Shown one piece after another: positions 1 to 9,618 of a stretch of 64,000 bases of DNA. The translations under genes were made by a program, and so were the position numbers. Under the pieces are notes generated by a model, which saw nothing but the letters and a program-made list of their open reading frames with translations, did no database searches and had not been told where the DNA came from. Source of the DNA: Latilactobacillus sakei subsp. sakei DSM 20017 = JCM 1157 (GTDB lineage Bacteria; Bacillota; Bacilli; Lactobacillales; Lactobacillaceae); contig NZ_AP017929.1 of NCBI RefSeq assembly GCF_002370355.1, positions 1,240,001 to 1,304,000 on the forward strand, written 5' to 3'. Each line of letters opens with the position of its first letter. Position 1 is the stretch's first letter.

Positions 1-2
1 CA

Positions 3-410
3 CAAGCTTATGTGATCCAATGGAATCGGTTTTTAGAACGGTTTATTGTCTTCGAAACGGTTTTTAGTGAATATGCGCAAACTAGTAAAAATATTATGCG
101 GGGTAAAGGATTGGTAGATGAAAATTTACAATTACTTAATCACTATTCCAGACAGAATTTAACGGTCCTCGATCAATTTGTTGATCAAATTGCGCGTATT
201 CAACCGCCAACGGAATTTGTCGCATTACATGAGCAATTACAGATGGTTATTAAGCATTATGTGACTGCTGCAAAGGATTTTGTTAATGCGATGCGATTGA
301 CTGAAGAGTCGGAAGTGGAACAACAATTAAATCAATGTCGAACGATTCAAAAACAGCAACGACTAAAATTAAATCAACTCTTAAATAGCATTGGTGCACT
401 AAACAGTTAG
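3..410 (+). CDS. Partial gene, unknown function (3' end only)
   Basis: The frame is open to the left edge: codons before the GTG at 12 read on without a stop, so this is the C-terminal part of a longer protein whose start lies outside the window. The visible roughly 135 residues are hydrophilic and predicted mostly helical, rich in Gln and Leu, ending near residues NQLLNSIGALNS. No membrane segment, Cys or catalytic motif is visible. It is followed directly by a strong bidirectional terminator at 421-458. I do not recognise the family. The 12-410 reading with GTG as start is formally possible but has no Shine-Dalgarno sequence. Confidence 0.6.
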   Translation, partial: QAYVIQWNRFLERFIVFETVFSEYAQTSKNIMRGKGLVDENLQLLNHYSRQNLTVLDQFVDQIARIQPPTEFVALHEQLQMVIKHYVTAAKDFVNAMRLTEESEVEQQLNQCRTIQKQQRLKLNQLLNSIGALNS

Positions 411-420
411 TGCATTATCA

Positions 421-458
421 AAAGGGAGGGACCGATGATAAAATCGGTCCCTCCTTTT
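421..458. terminator. Bidirectional terminator between the partial gene and treR
   Basis: Arms GGAGGGACCGAT and ATCGGTCCCTCC enclose a short A-rich loop. A-tract on the left and T-tract on the right let it serve both converging genes. Confidence 0.9.
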
Positions 459-472
459 ATATTATGATTGTT

Positions 473-1186
473 TTAAATTGATTGGCGGCGCGCATGTTCA
501 ATAAACTTAAATTTATCAGCCCGGTGAATGGATTCGGTAAATTGAATTAAGGTATTATCCTGAAGATGAGTGATACCTTTAACACTAACGACCGCACTAT
601 TAGGGGCGAGTTTTAAGATGGCACACTGTTCTTCGGTTGCAGGGATAACAGTGAATTCTTTATTCCCATAACCAATAGTTAGACCCAATTCTTGTTCAAA
701 GTAGTGATAAAGTGAATCCTGAGCGACTACCCGTGAGATTTCTGGGACAACACTGGTTAGAACGTAGTCGTTATCGATAACAATTGGTTCACCATCAACG
801 GTCCGTAACCGTTGAATATAGGTCGCGGGCAGAATCTCTGTGGGATCTAAATGAAAAGGCGCTTGTGGGACTGTTGCTTTTTGGAGTTGTAGGACTGTTG
901 TTTGCGTGTGCATTTCAAAGAGACTATCCAATTCGCGGTAACTGGTCAAGCCGGAAATGGGAAAGGCGTATTTATCAAAATCAAGGACTAAAGAGCCTTT
1001 GCCTTTGATCTTATGAATGAAGCCATTTTCTAAAAGGCTAGCGAGTGCTTTACGGACTGTTTCGCGTGAGGTACCATACGCTGTTGCGAGTTCGTTTTCG
1101 CTGGGTAAGAATGAGTTGGCTGGATAAACATGGTTCGTAATTTTATGGACGAGTTCGCGGTAGATTATTTCATATTTTTTCGACAT
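473..1186 (-). CDS. treR: GntR/UTRA family regulator, trehalose operon repressor TreR
   Basis: Product is 237 aa. The N-terminal 70 residues are a GntR winged helix-turn-helix (residues SENELATAYGTSRETVRKAL around 29-48). The remainder is a UTRA effector-binding domain, which in B. subtilis TreR binds trehalose-6-phosphate. It is divergent from the trehalose PTS and phosphotrehalase genes, the standard arrangement for this repressor. An operator-like dyad TTGTCTATACAT lies in the intergenic promoter region (1283-1296). The ATG at 1184-1186 is the start used. The target operon follows from neighbours and family; the effector is family knowledge. Confidence 0.92.
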   Translation of the reverse strand: MSKKYEIIYRELVHKITNHVYPANSFLPSENELATAYGTSRETVRKALASLLENGFIHKIKGKGSLVLDFDKYAFPISGLTSYRELDSLFEMHTQTTVLQLQKATVPQAPFHLDPTEILPATYIQRLRTVDGEPIVIDNDYVLTSVVPEISRVVAQDSLYHYFEQELGLTIGYGNKEFTVIPATEEQCAILKLAPNSAVVSVKGITHLQDNTLIQFTESIHRADKFKFIEHARRQSI

Positions 1187-1275
1187 AGACTAAACCTCAA
1201 TTGTTTGATTAATTCCATCATATAAATTAAATGGCGAAGTTGCAAGTGCAATTTGAAAACGGTTTAAGAAGTTCG

Positions 1276-1305
1276 TTGACAACTTGTCTATACATGTTGC
1301 ATGAT
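1276..1305 (+). promoter_or_regulatory. tre operon promoter with TreR-type operator in the spacer
   Basis: TTGACA (1276-1281) lies 18 bp before CATGAT (1300-1305). The dyad CTTGTCTATACATG (1283-1296) fills the spacer and resembles the B. subtilis TreR operator core TTGTATATACAA, so repressor binding would occlude RNA polymerase. Confidence 0.7.
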
Positions 1306-1317
1306 GAGTCCATAAAC

Positions 1318-1331
1318 AGAAAGCGCTTTTA
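1318..1331 (+). promoter_or_regulatory. cre-like site downstream of the tre promoter
   Basis: AGAAAGCGCTTTTA matches the CcpA site TGAAAGCGCTTTCA at 12 of 14 positions. It sits just after the promoter and 28 bp before the PTS start codon, where CcpA would act as a roadblock. Catabolite repression is inferred. Confidence 0.7.
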
Positions 1332-1334
1332 TAA

Positions 1335-2837
<1,503 letters not shown>

Positions 2838-2850
2838 GAGAGATCGTCAT

Positions 2851-4500
2851 ATGAAATGGTGGCAAAAAGCAACAGTTTATCAAATTTATCCGCGGAGTTT
2901 TCAAGATTCAAACGGTGATGGTATCGGTGATATCAACGGGATTATCCAACGTTTAGATTATTTACAAGATTTGGGGATTGAATTAATCTGGTTAACACCG
3001 ATGTATGTCTCACCAGGTCGGGATAATGGGTATGATATTGCGGATTATTATCAAATCGATCCAATTTTTGGTGACTTAGCTGATTTTGAACGGCTTTTGA
3101 AAGAGGCTCATCAACGGGGGATTAAAATTATGATGGATATGGTGGTCAACCATACTTCAGATCAACACCGTTGGTTCCAAGAAAGTTTGAAGGGCAAGGA
3201 CAATCCTTATCACGATTATTATTTATGGCGTGATCCAGTTGATGGTCATGAACCGAATAACTGGTTATCTAAGTTTAGTGGTAGTGCTTGGGAGTATGTC
3301 CCCGCGCTAAATCAGTATTACTTACATTTATACGAGAAGCGGATGCCTGATTTAAACTGGCGAAATCCACAATTGCGTGAAGAAATCTATCAAATGATGC
3401 AGTTTTGGGCTGATTTAGGGATTGATGGTTTACGGTTAGATGTGATCAATAACATCTCGAAGGATAAAGATTTTCCAAATGATACTTTCGAGACACCGAG
3501 TGACGATGGCCGTAACTTTTATACCAACGGTCCGCACGTTCACGAATATATTCATGAAATGTATGAACGCGTCTTTGGCCCTAACAACTTTGTGACGGTT
3601 GGTGAATTATCATCAACGCCGGTTTCAGAAGCAATTCGTTATACGAACCCAGAACGTGAAGAACTCTCGATGGCATTTACCTTCCACCACGTTAAAGTCG
3701 ATTATACGGGTGGTAAAAAGTGGACGCTAGGGCAATACCGTCTGTCTGATTTGAAGCGGATTTTAAGTCAATGGCAAACTGAAATGGCAGCAGGTGGTGG
3801 CTGGAATGCATTATTCTGGTCAAACCACGATCAACCACGGGCGATTTCACGGTTCTTAGACGATGGTCAGTATCGTGATCAATCCGCTAAGTTATTGGCA
3901 TTAGTTGAATTTGGGTTACAAGGCACACCGTATATTTATCAAGGGGAAGAAATTGCGATGAAGAATGCTAATTTCACTTCGATTGATCAATATCAAGATG
4001 CTGAATCGATTAATGCATATCACCAAATGTTAGCTGATGGGATTAGTGAAGATTTAGCGCTTCAAATCCTGCAACAAAAATCGCGTGAAAATTGTCGGAT
4101 TCCAATGCAATGGGATATGACTACCAATCACGGCTTTACAACTGGTACGCCTTGGTTGCAACCAGTTGTTGCGGATGATTATTCGGTGGCAACTAAAGCA
4201 CAAGCACCAGATAGTGTCTTTGCCTTTTACCAACATTTAGTAGCGCTACGTAAGACTGAACCTGTCCTTATTGAAGGTCAATATCAATTATTGGCACCAG
4301 AAGATGAAGCGGTTTATACTTATCAACGACAGTTAGGTGATAAAAAAGTCCGTGTGATCGCAAACTTTACAGATCAAACGCAACAACGCGCTAACGCGGC
4401 CGTAAAAGCGGTGATGATGAGTAATTATCCAGACCAACAATTAACGACCGACCAAATTACATTACGACCATATGAAGCCGTTATGCTAGAAATTGAATAA
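2851..4500 (+). CDS. treC: Trehalose-6-phosphate hydrolase (GH13)
   Basis: Product is 549 aa, the usual length for phospho-alpha-(1,1)-glucosidases. It hydrolyses trehalose-6-phosphate to glucose and glucose-6-phosphate in the cytoplasm. GH13 conserved regions are in order: DMVVNHTSDQH near 96-106, GLRLDV with nucleophile Asp197, GELSS with acid/base Glu252, and SNHDQPR with Asp327. It starts 13 nt after the PTS gene and its stop lies 13 nt before the EIIA start, so the three are one transcript. Also called treA in Bacillus. Function is secure from motifs and context; oligo-1,6-glucosidase is the only close alternative. Confidence 0.94.
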   Translation: MKWWQKATVYQIYPRSFQDSNGDGIGDINGIIQRLDYLQDLGIELIWLTPMYVSPGRDNGYDIADYYQIDPIFGDLADFERLLKEAHQRGIKIMMDMVVNHTSDQHRWFQESLKGKDNPYHDYYLWRDPVDGHEPNNWLSKFSGSAWEYVPALNQYYLHLYEKRMPDLNWRNPQLREEIYQMMQFWADLGIDGLRLDVINNISKDKDFPNDTFETPSDDGRNFYTNGPHVHEYIHEMYERVFGPNNFVTVGELSSTPVSEAIRYTNPEREELSMAFTFHHVKVDYTGGKKWTLGQYRLSDLKRILSQWQTEMAAGGGWNALFWSNHDQPRAISRFLDDGQYRDQSAKLLALVEFGLQGTPYIYQGEEIAMKNANFTSIDQYQDAESINAYHQMLADGISEDLALQILQQKSRENCRIPMQWDMTTNHGFTTGTPWLQPVVADDYSVATKAQAPDSVFAFYQHLVALRKTEPVLIEGQYQLLAPEDEAVYTYQRQLGDKKVRVIANFTDQTQQRANAAVKAVMMSNYPDQQLTTDQITLRPYEAVMLEIE

Positions 4501-4513
4501 AGAGAGGATAAGA

Positions 4514-5005
4514 ATGATGTTTAAATTTATGAAAAAAGCACCTGCGGGCCAACTAACAGCGCCCGTTACAGGTCACTATTTACCAATCGAACAAGTGACA
4601 GACGAAGTATTTGCTAGTAAGGCAGTTGGTGATGGTTTTGCCATCGTGCCGGACGAAATGACGAATACGATTAATGCGCCAGTTGATGGTGTGGTTAGTT
4701 CAATTTTTCCAACAAAACATGCTATCTTGATTAAAACGAAACAAGGTGTTGAAGTCTTGATTCATATGGGGATTGATACAGTTGAATTACAAGGTGCACC
4801 TTTTGAAATGCAAGTGGAAGCTGATTTTAAAGTAAAAGCTGGCGAACCACTTGTGACAATCGACTGGGCACAATTAAAAGCAGCTGATAAAGCTAATACA
4901 ATCATGGTCGTCAGCAGCAATGCGACGTTTACACCAGCCGAACCACTACCAGCAGCAGTGACGACGGACAGTGTCATTGGACAGTTCGATTTGAGCGCAG
5001 AATAA
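4514..5005 (+). CDS. PTS EIIA component, glucose family (trehalose operon)
   Basis: Product is 163 aa: a complete, free-standing EIIA-Glc type protein. The active-site histidine is in VLIHMGIDTV (His84), with the second typical histidine in FPTKHAI. It supplies the phosphoryl group that the IIBC protein lacks. ATG at 4514 follows AGAGAGG at 4501-4507; an ATG at 4517 is also possible. A longer frame from TTG at 4493 overlaps treC and has no ribosome site. Its position as third gene of the tre operon supports dedicated use by TreB, though such EIIA proteins often serve several IIBC partners. Confidence 0.9.
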   Translation: MMFKFMKKAPAGQLTAPVTGHYLPIEQVTDEVFASKAVGDGFAIVPDEMTNTINAPVDGVVSSIFPTKHAILIKTKQGVEVLIHMGIDTVELQGAPFEMQVEADFKVKAGEPLVTIDWAQLKAADKANTIMVVSSNATFTPAEPLPAAVTTDSVIGQFDLSAE

Positions 5006-5013
5006 GGTGCCAT

Positions 5014-5814
5014 ATGCAATCAATTATTGTTGAATCTGATGATTTTGGGATGACCATCCCAATTTCACGGGCGATTATATTAGGGTTAAAGCGGGGACTG
5101 CTCTCGGCAACCAATGCACAAGTGACGTCACCAGATTTTGCGGCGAGTGCGGTCTTGGCTCAGCAAATGGGGATTCAGGGAATGGGGCTCCATCTTGTAC
5201 TTGATAAGGATGTACCCATCTGTGACCCGCAAAACATCCCAAGTTTGGTGACAACAGCTGGCCGATTGATGTGCTATGCGAACTTACAAGCACGTGAACA
5301 AGAACTTGATATCAATGAGGTCAGACGTGAGTTTCAGGCCCAGATTGATTGCTTTTTAGCGAGCGGTTTAAAACTGACCCATCTGACCTCACATCATTTT
5401 GTCGCCACTTTAACGCCTGCCATTTATGCGGTAGTGCTCGAGTTGGCCCAGACCTACCAGGTGCCACTGCGTCATGAAGTGACTAAGTTACCCCTTAAAC
5501 AGCAAGCAGCTTATCAAGATTTGTGGCAAAAGAGCACGGTTAAAACGACTGGTGCATTAATCACGGCGCAACAAGGGCCATACTTAACACCCGCTGATAT
5601 TCAACAACAATTACTGTTAGTTGATCAAACGGTGCCACCGGTCATTCTATGTCATGTCGGGTATTTATCTAGTGCTTTGAGGCAAAAAAGTAGTCTAACG
5701 ACTAACCGCTTGGTTGAGCTTGAGACGCTAAAAACGTTACAAGCGATGGCTTATTGGCAAAGAAATAACTGGCAATTGATAGATTATTCGGTAATAGGAG
5801 TGAATGACAGGTGA
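5014..5814 (+). CDS. ChbG/HpnK (YdjC) family carbohydrate deacetylase
   Basis: Product is 266 aa. YdjC-fold enzymes remove N- or O-acetyl groups from small sugars using a divalent metal. The metal-site signature is visible: SDDFG (Asp10), GLHL (His60) and TSHHF (His127/128). It begins 8 nt after the EIIA stop, with AAGGTG as ribosome site, and overlaps the next gene by 4 nt, so it belongs to the trehalose transcription unit. ChbG in E. coli deacetylates chitobiose-phosphate. Nothing here shows the substrate; an acetylated disaccharide phosphate entering through the same PTS is a reasonable inference. Confidence 0.8.
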   Translation: MQSIIVESDDFGMTIPISRAIILGLKRGLLSATNAQVTSPDFAASAVLAQQMGIQGMGLHLVLDKDVPICDPQNIPSLVTTAGRLMCYANLQAREQELDINEVRREFQAQIDCFLASGLKLTHLTSHHFVATLTPAIYAVVLELAQTYQVPLRHEVTKLPLKQQAAYQDLWQKSTVKTTGALITAQQGPYLTPADIQQQLLLVDQTVPPVILCHVGYLSSALRQKSSLTTNRLVELETLKTLQAMAYWQRNNWQLIDYSVIGVNDR

Positions 5815-6419
5815 GACATTATCAACATTTAACGGTTTTAGGAGATAGTATCACCGATCAACGAAACCACTATGCGCATCAATGGTATTACCAATGGTTG
5901 GTGGACTGGTTAGCGATTCCTAAGATCACCAATCTCGGTATTTCCGGCTCAACGATTGCCCAACCGTACGATCCAATGGTCAATCGCTGGCAACAGATAC
6001 CAACTGAAACAGATTTATTATTAATCTATGCTGGTATCAATGATTTTGGTCGCGATGTCCCGTTAGGCCAATTTGGCGACCAAACGACCGTGACTTTTTA
6101 CGGCGCGTTGCAGCAAATGCTTGGCCAGATTAGTAAACATTATCCGCAAGCAACGATTTATTTTATATCGCATGTCAAAATTGGAACGGATTTTTTCCCA
6201 GCCATCAATCAAAGTGGTTATCGACAAGCCGATTACGAAAAGGCAATTGTTCAAGTCACTGAATTGCTAGGAATTACGCATATCAGTCTCTTTAATCAAA
6301 AGGCATTATCTTTTGCCGATGCGCAACAAGCAGAAGCTCTTAGTCTCGATAGTTTGCATCCCAATGATGCCGGTCATGAAAAGATTGCCTGGTTTCTGAT
6401 AAATAAAATTAATCATTAA
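5811..6419 (+). CDS. SGNH/GDSL-type esterase
   Basis: Product is 202 aa, cytoplasmic (no signal peptide). The four SGNH blocks are present: LGDSITD with nucleophile Ser13, GISGST near 43-48, GINDFG with Asn77, and DSLHPNDAGH with Asp180 and His183. GTG at 5811 overlaps the previous stop (GTGA), implying translational coupling with the deacetylase. Family members hydrolyse acyl or acetyl esters on sugars or lipids. Together with the upstream ChbG-type gene it suggests de-esterification of substituted disaccharides; the true substrate is unknown. Confidence 0.85.
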   Translation: MRHYQHLTVLGDSITDQRNHYAHQWYYQWLVDWLAIPKITNLGISGSTIAQPYDPMVNRWQQIPTETDLLLIYAGINDFGRDVPLGQFGDQTTVTFYGALQQMLGQISKHYPQATIYFISHVKIGTDFFPAINQSGYRQADYEKAIVQVTELLGITHISLFNQKALSFADAQQAEALSLDSLHPNDAGHEKIAWFLINKINH

Positions 6420-6420
6420 A

Positions 6421-6464
6421 AAAAGCCTTGGCACAAAAATCACTTTTGTCCCGAGACTTTTTTA
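6421..6464. terminator. Bidirectional terminator after the tre operon
   Basis: Imperfect stem: AAGCCTTGGCACAAAA against TTTTGTCCCGAGACTT with A- and T-tracts. It serves the tre operon and the converging VIT gene. Confidence 0.8.
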
Positions 6465-6475
6465 GTTATTTAAAT

Positions 6476-7183
6476 TTAGAAAAGTTGGCCGATGCCGTAG
6501 TGAATAGCCATGGTGACTAGGCCGATTAGAATGTTCCGAATAATCGAAACTTTGACCTTACCGTCACCAAGTTTAGCACTGATATAAGCTGTAATGGAAA
6601 CCGCCACAGTAACGGCAATGATGGTCCCCGTCATTTTGTAGGCTTCAGGGAGAATAATCATAGCAAATAATGGGAAAACACCACCGAAGGCTGCGGAGAA
6701 AAGAGAAGCAAAGGCTGCTGCCCAAGGATTCATATAATGGCCGAGTTCTAAATCGTATTTAACGTTGACGATGGTCGCTAAAGGTTTTTTCGACATGAGA
6801 TCTTTGGCAATCGCTAGTGAGGTTTCTGGTGTAACGCCTTTTGATTCGTAGAAGGCTTGCACTTCTTTGATTTGGCCTTCCTTATCATGAATTAAGCGTT
6901 GTTGTTCAATGGCAACGGCGGCTTTTTCAGTGTCACTTTGAGAACTAACGGAGGCATATTCGCCAGCGGCCATTGAAAAGGCACAGGCTAGCAGGTCTGC
7001 TAAGCCAGCGATAAAAATCGTGAAATTATTAGTTGTGGCGGCGGCAACACTAAAAAGTACGCCAACGACGGTTAAAATCCCGTCATTGGAACCTAAAACA
7101 CCAGCCCGTAAGGTATTCATCTTTTCTTCCATTGTTTGGTGGGGCTTTTCAATTGAAGGGGTAGTTGTTTTTGAAATCGACAT
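6476..7183 (-). CDS. VIT1/CCC1 family transporter, paralogue 1
   Basis: Product is 235 aa with a hydrophilic N-terminus, then MNTLRAGVLGSNDGILTVVGVLF, the hallmark first membrane helix of VIT1/CCC1 proteins. About five membrane segments are visible, with a charged central region (about 85-140). Characterised eukaryotic members move Fe2+ or Mn2+ into vacuoles; bacterial ones are presumed metal exporters. Start ATG at 7183 follows GAAAGGATCC. It is the second of two tandem paralogues, 60 nt after 7244-7924. The pair shares the N-terminal NDGIL motif and the GEYASVSSQ/GEYVSVSTQ motif. The ion is not determinable from sequence. Confidence 0.85.
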   Translation of the reverse strand: MSISKTTTPSIEKPHQTMEEKMNTLRAGVLGSNDGILTVVGVLFSVAAATTNNFTIFIAGLADLLACAFSMAAGEYASVSSQSDTEKAAVAIEQQRLIHDKEGQIKEVQAFYESKGVTPETSLAIAKDLMSKKPLATIVNVKYDLELGHYMNPWAAAFASLFSAAFGGVFPLFAMIILPEAYKMTGTIIAVTVAVSITAYISAKLGDGKVKVSIIRNILIGLVTMAIHYGIGQLF

Positions 7184-7243
7184 AGAAAAGGATCCTTTCG
7201 AGAAAAAATAATTGTGCGTTTTAAAAATCAGTTAGGTAAGCGT

Positions 7244-7924
7244 TTATTGTTTGAACAATGTCCCGATTGCGTAAGTGACAATCATGGTTAATAAACCGGA
7301 GACGACGTTTCGAATAATGGCTTTGGAACGATTAGCTTTGCCAAGGGCAGCGGCGCTATAACCAGTAATAGCTAGGGCAATCATCACCGCGATGATAGTT
7401 GCGATAACGCTAATGCGATTAGGAAATAGGGTAATTGCTGCTAGTGGCAAAATAGAACCAATAGGAAATGAAATAAATGAAGCAATCGCAGCTGCATAAG
7501 GATTTGTGAAGGCGTTAGGTAAAAAGCCGTATTTTTCCCGGATAACAGTTGTTAGTGGGTCAGCCGTCATCATTTCTTGGGTGGCTTTAGTCGCTAATTC
7601 CGGAGCGATACCCGTTTTAATGTATTTTTGACGGACAAAGGCGCTTTGAGATTCATAATTACTTTTGAGATTGAGTTGTGTGTTGAAAATGGCCATTTCT
7701 TGAGCATCTTTTTGTGTGCTGACAGAGACGTATTCGCCCATCGCCATCGAGATGGTGCCGGCTAACATGCCGGCAATCCCTGAGATAAAGATGGCGAAGT
7801 GATCGCTAGTGGCACCGGCAACCCCAATAACAATACCAGCAACGGAAAGAATGCCGTCGTTGGCGCCCATCACACTGGCTCGCATGACGTTAATTTTTTG
7901 AGCAAGAGATAATTTTTTAGTCAC
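7244..7924 (-). CDS. VIT1/CCC1 family transporter, paralogue 2
   Basis: Product is 226 aa, start GTG at 7922-7924 after GGAGG. The first helix contains MRASVMGANDGILSVAG and the second GEYVSVSTQKD, as in its downstream neighbour. The middle hydrophilic stretch (about 75-135) matches the cytoplasmic metal-binding domain of plant VIT1 in position, and the last three hydrophobic segments follow. The two copies are clearly homologous but diverged, an old tandem duplication, and may form a hetero-oligomer or have separate metals. The promoter must lie in the 165-bp gap shared with the MerR operon. Confidence 0.85.
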   Translation of the reverse strand: MTKKLSLAQKINVMRASVMGANDGILSVAGIVIGVAGATSDHFAIFISGIAGMLAGTISMAMGEYVSVSTQKDAQEMAIFNTQLNLKSNYESQSAFVRQKYIKTGIAPELATKATQEMMTADPLTTVIREKYGFLPNAFTNPYAAAIASFISFPIGSILPLAAITLFPNRISVIATIIAVMIALAITGYSAAALGKANRSKAIIRNVVSGLLTMIVTYAIGTLFKQ

Positions 7925-8038
7925 AGTAAAGCCTCCAATAACCTTTATTACTTTATAATCATTATAAACTACGATTTGTAATACTTCAACCGATTACTTT
8001 TAAATTGCGCAAAATTGAAATATTTTTTAAATTAAAGC

Positions 8039-8069
8039 TTGCCTTATAGTCCACTAGAAGGTGTATTCT
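8039..8069 (+). promoter_or_regulatory. MerR-type promoter: 19-bp spacer with centred dyad
   Basis: TTGCCT (8039-8044) and TATTCT (8064-8069) are separated by 19 bp, the elongated spacing characteristic of MerR-activated promoters. The dyad CCTTATAGT-CC-ACTAGAAGG (8042-8061, 8 of 9 pairs) occupies the spacer. The operon's second gene encodes a MerR protein, the obvious ligand. Confidence 0.85.
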
Positions 8070-8098
8070 ACAGTTACTGAAGTGAAGGAGTGACGATC

Positions 8099-8737
8099 AT
8101 GAGCAAAATATTAGTATTGGGTGCGGCAGGCCAAGTCGCACAGCTCGTTATTCAAGATTTATTAGCAGCTAAGCAACACGAGTTAGTTTTATATCTGCGG
8201 AATGCTGAACGATTGGCAGCTTTAAAAACAAATCCGCATGTGACGATTATCGAAGGCGATGTTTTGGATCAAGCGCGATTAACGACAGCTTTGAAGGGGA
8301 TCGATATCGTCTATGCTAATTTAGGTGGCGAATTTGAACCTTTAATGAAGACTGCCGTCAAAGCAATGACAGCGACCGGTGTTAAACGGTTGATTTATAT
8401 CAGTGGGCTAGGTCTTTATCATGAAGTGCCGGGAGAATTTGGTGCGTGGAATGAACGTGCTGTGGGTCACGATGTCATGGAAGATACACGTAGAGCGGCA
8501 GCAATCGTTGAACAATCGCCATTAGACTACACGATTTTACGGTGTGCTTATATGACCGATGAACCGATTGTTGATTATGAATTAACGGAAAAAGGGACAC
8601 CATTTAAAGGGACGATCATTTCACGACAGAGTATCGCCAAGGTGGTGGTAGACCTAATTGATCAACCAACCCTTGGTATTCGCGCAAGTTGGGGGATTAA
8701 TCAGCCTAATACGGACGGTGATCGACCGGTTTATTAA
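8099..8737 (+). CDS. Atypical SDR, NAD(P)-binding epimerase-like protein
   Basis: Product is 212 aa. Rossmann fold with nucleotide motif LVLGAAGQV at residues 6-13 and a strand-end acidic stretch VTIIEGDVLD. It resembles NAD(P)H-binding YwnB/NmrA-type proteins that lack the classical YxxxK catalytic pair. ATG at 8099 is preceded by GAAGGAG; the GTG at 8090 lies inside that ribosome site and is rejected as start. First gene of the MerR operon. It probably acts as a reductase or redox sensor; substrate unknown. Confidence 0.82.
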   Translation: MSKILVLGAAGQVAQLVIQDLLAAKQHELVLYLRNAERLAALKTNPHVTIIEGDVLDQARLTTALKGIDIVYANLGGEFEPLMKTAVKAMTATGVKRLIYISGLGLYHEVPGEFGAWNERAVGHDVMEDTRRAAAIVEQSPLDYTILRCAYMTDEPIVDYELTEKGTPFKGTIISRQSIAKVVVDLIDQPTLGIRASWGINQPNTDGDRPVY

Positions 8738-8752
8738 AAGGAGGCGTCTATT

Positions 8753-9172
8753 TTGGCAGAAAAACATTATAAGATTGGTGAATTTGCAGCGCTAGTAGGA
8801 TTATCAACGTATACGTTGCGCTATTACGAGGAACAAGGTTTAATCAAACCACAACGGGACGCAGCCGGTTTACGCTATTACACGTTAGAGGATGTTAAAT
8901 GGGTCGGTTTTGTCCTCCATCTAAAAGGGACGGGGATGCGGATTACCGAATTACAGAACTATGTTGAACTACGGGCACAAGGAGATTCTACAATTGAGGC
9001 GCGCAAGGCGCTATTGCAGCAGGTTAAAGCACGCGCTGAAGCCGAAGTCGCTGAGCTACAAGCGAACTTGGTGATAATGGGCCGTAAAATAGACTGGTAT
9101 GATGGCAAATTAGACCAGTCGATAGATCAATTAGAAAGCTTTGAAACCTATTTACAGAGATTCGAATCATAA
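8753..9172 (+). CDS. MerR family regulator, NmlR/AdhR-like but lacking cysteine
   Basis: Product is 139 aa. N-terminal winged helix (KIGEFAALVGLSTYTLRYYEEQGL, residues 7-30), then a dimerisation coiled coil at about 80-120. TTG start at 8753 after AAAGGAGG. Aldehyde- or thiol-sensing relatives (AdhR, NmlR) carry a conserved Cys near residue 52-55 in the stretch before TGM. Here the equivalent stretch reads FVLHLKGTGM, with His56, and the whole protein has no Cys. It most likely activates its own operon at the 8039-8069 promoter. The inducer is unknown, and the missing Cys argues against a thiol switch. Confidence 0.88.
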   Translation: MAEKHYKIGEFAALVGLSTYTLRYYEEQGLIKPQRDAAGLRYYTLEDVKWVGFVLHLKGTGMRITELQNYVELRAQGDSTIEARKALLQQVKARAEAEVAELQANLVIMGRKIDWYDGKLDQSIDQLESFETYLQRFES

Positions 9173-9190
9173 TAAAGTGAGGTTATTGAA

Positions 9191-9604
9191 ATGGTTAAAA
9201 ATGAACGATTAAAAACAGAACAATTATTTACAGTAGGGGAACCGAATGTGGCTTACCAAGATTTTTTTGTTGGGCAAAGCTATTTATCAATGTTGGTTAA
9301 CGAACCAGATGTGAATGCTAATGTTGGCAATGTCACGTTTGAACCAGGTTGTCGCAATAACTGGCACATTCATCATGATGGTTATCAAATTTTGTTAGTC
9401 ACTGGTGGTGAAGGCTGGTACCAAGAAGCCGGGAAAGCAGCACAACATTTGGTGCCGGGTGATGTGATTGTCACTAAAGACGGGATTAAACATTGGCATG
9501 GTGCCACTAAGGACAGTTGGTTTAGCCACATCGCAATCACAGCTGGAACACCTGAATGGCTAGAGGCTGTTTCTGATGCTGATTATGACGTATTAACAAA
9601 TTAA
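9191..9604 (+). CDS. Cupin domain protein
   Basis: Product is 137 aa. A single beta-barrel cupin: motif 1 around GCRNNWHIHHDGYQILLVTGGEG (His residues at about 57, 59, 60) and motif 2 around GDVIVTKDGIKHWHGA. The metal-binding histidines are intact. It follows the MerR gene by 18 nt and precedes a CMD-family gene by 14 nt. In Firmicutes, cupin plus CMD pairs are frequently adjacent and are sometimes fused. Predicted small-molecule binding or quinone/aldehyde detoxification; the reaction is not established. Confidence 0.85.
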   Translation: MVKNERLKTEQLFTVGEPNVAYQDFFVGQSYLSMLVNEPDVNANVGNVTFEPGCRNNWHIHHDGYQILLVTGGEGWYQEAGKAAQHLVPGDVIVTKDGIKHWHGATKDSWFSHIAITAGTPEWLEAVSDADYDVLTN

Positions 9605-9618
9605 AAGGAGGTTTTAAA

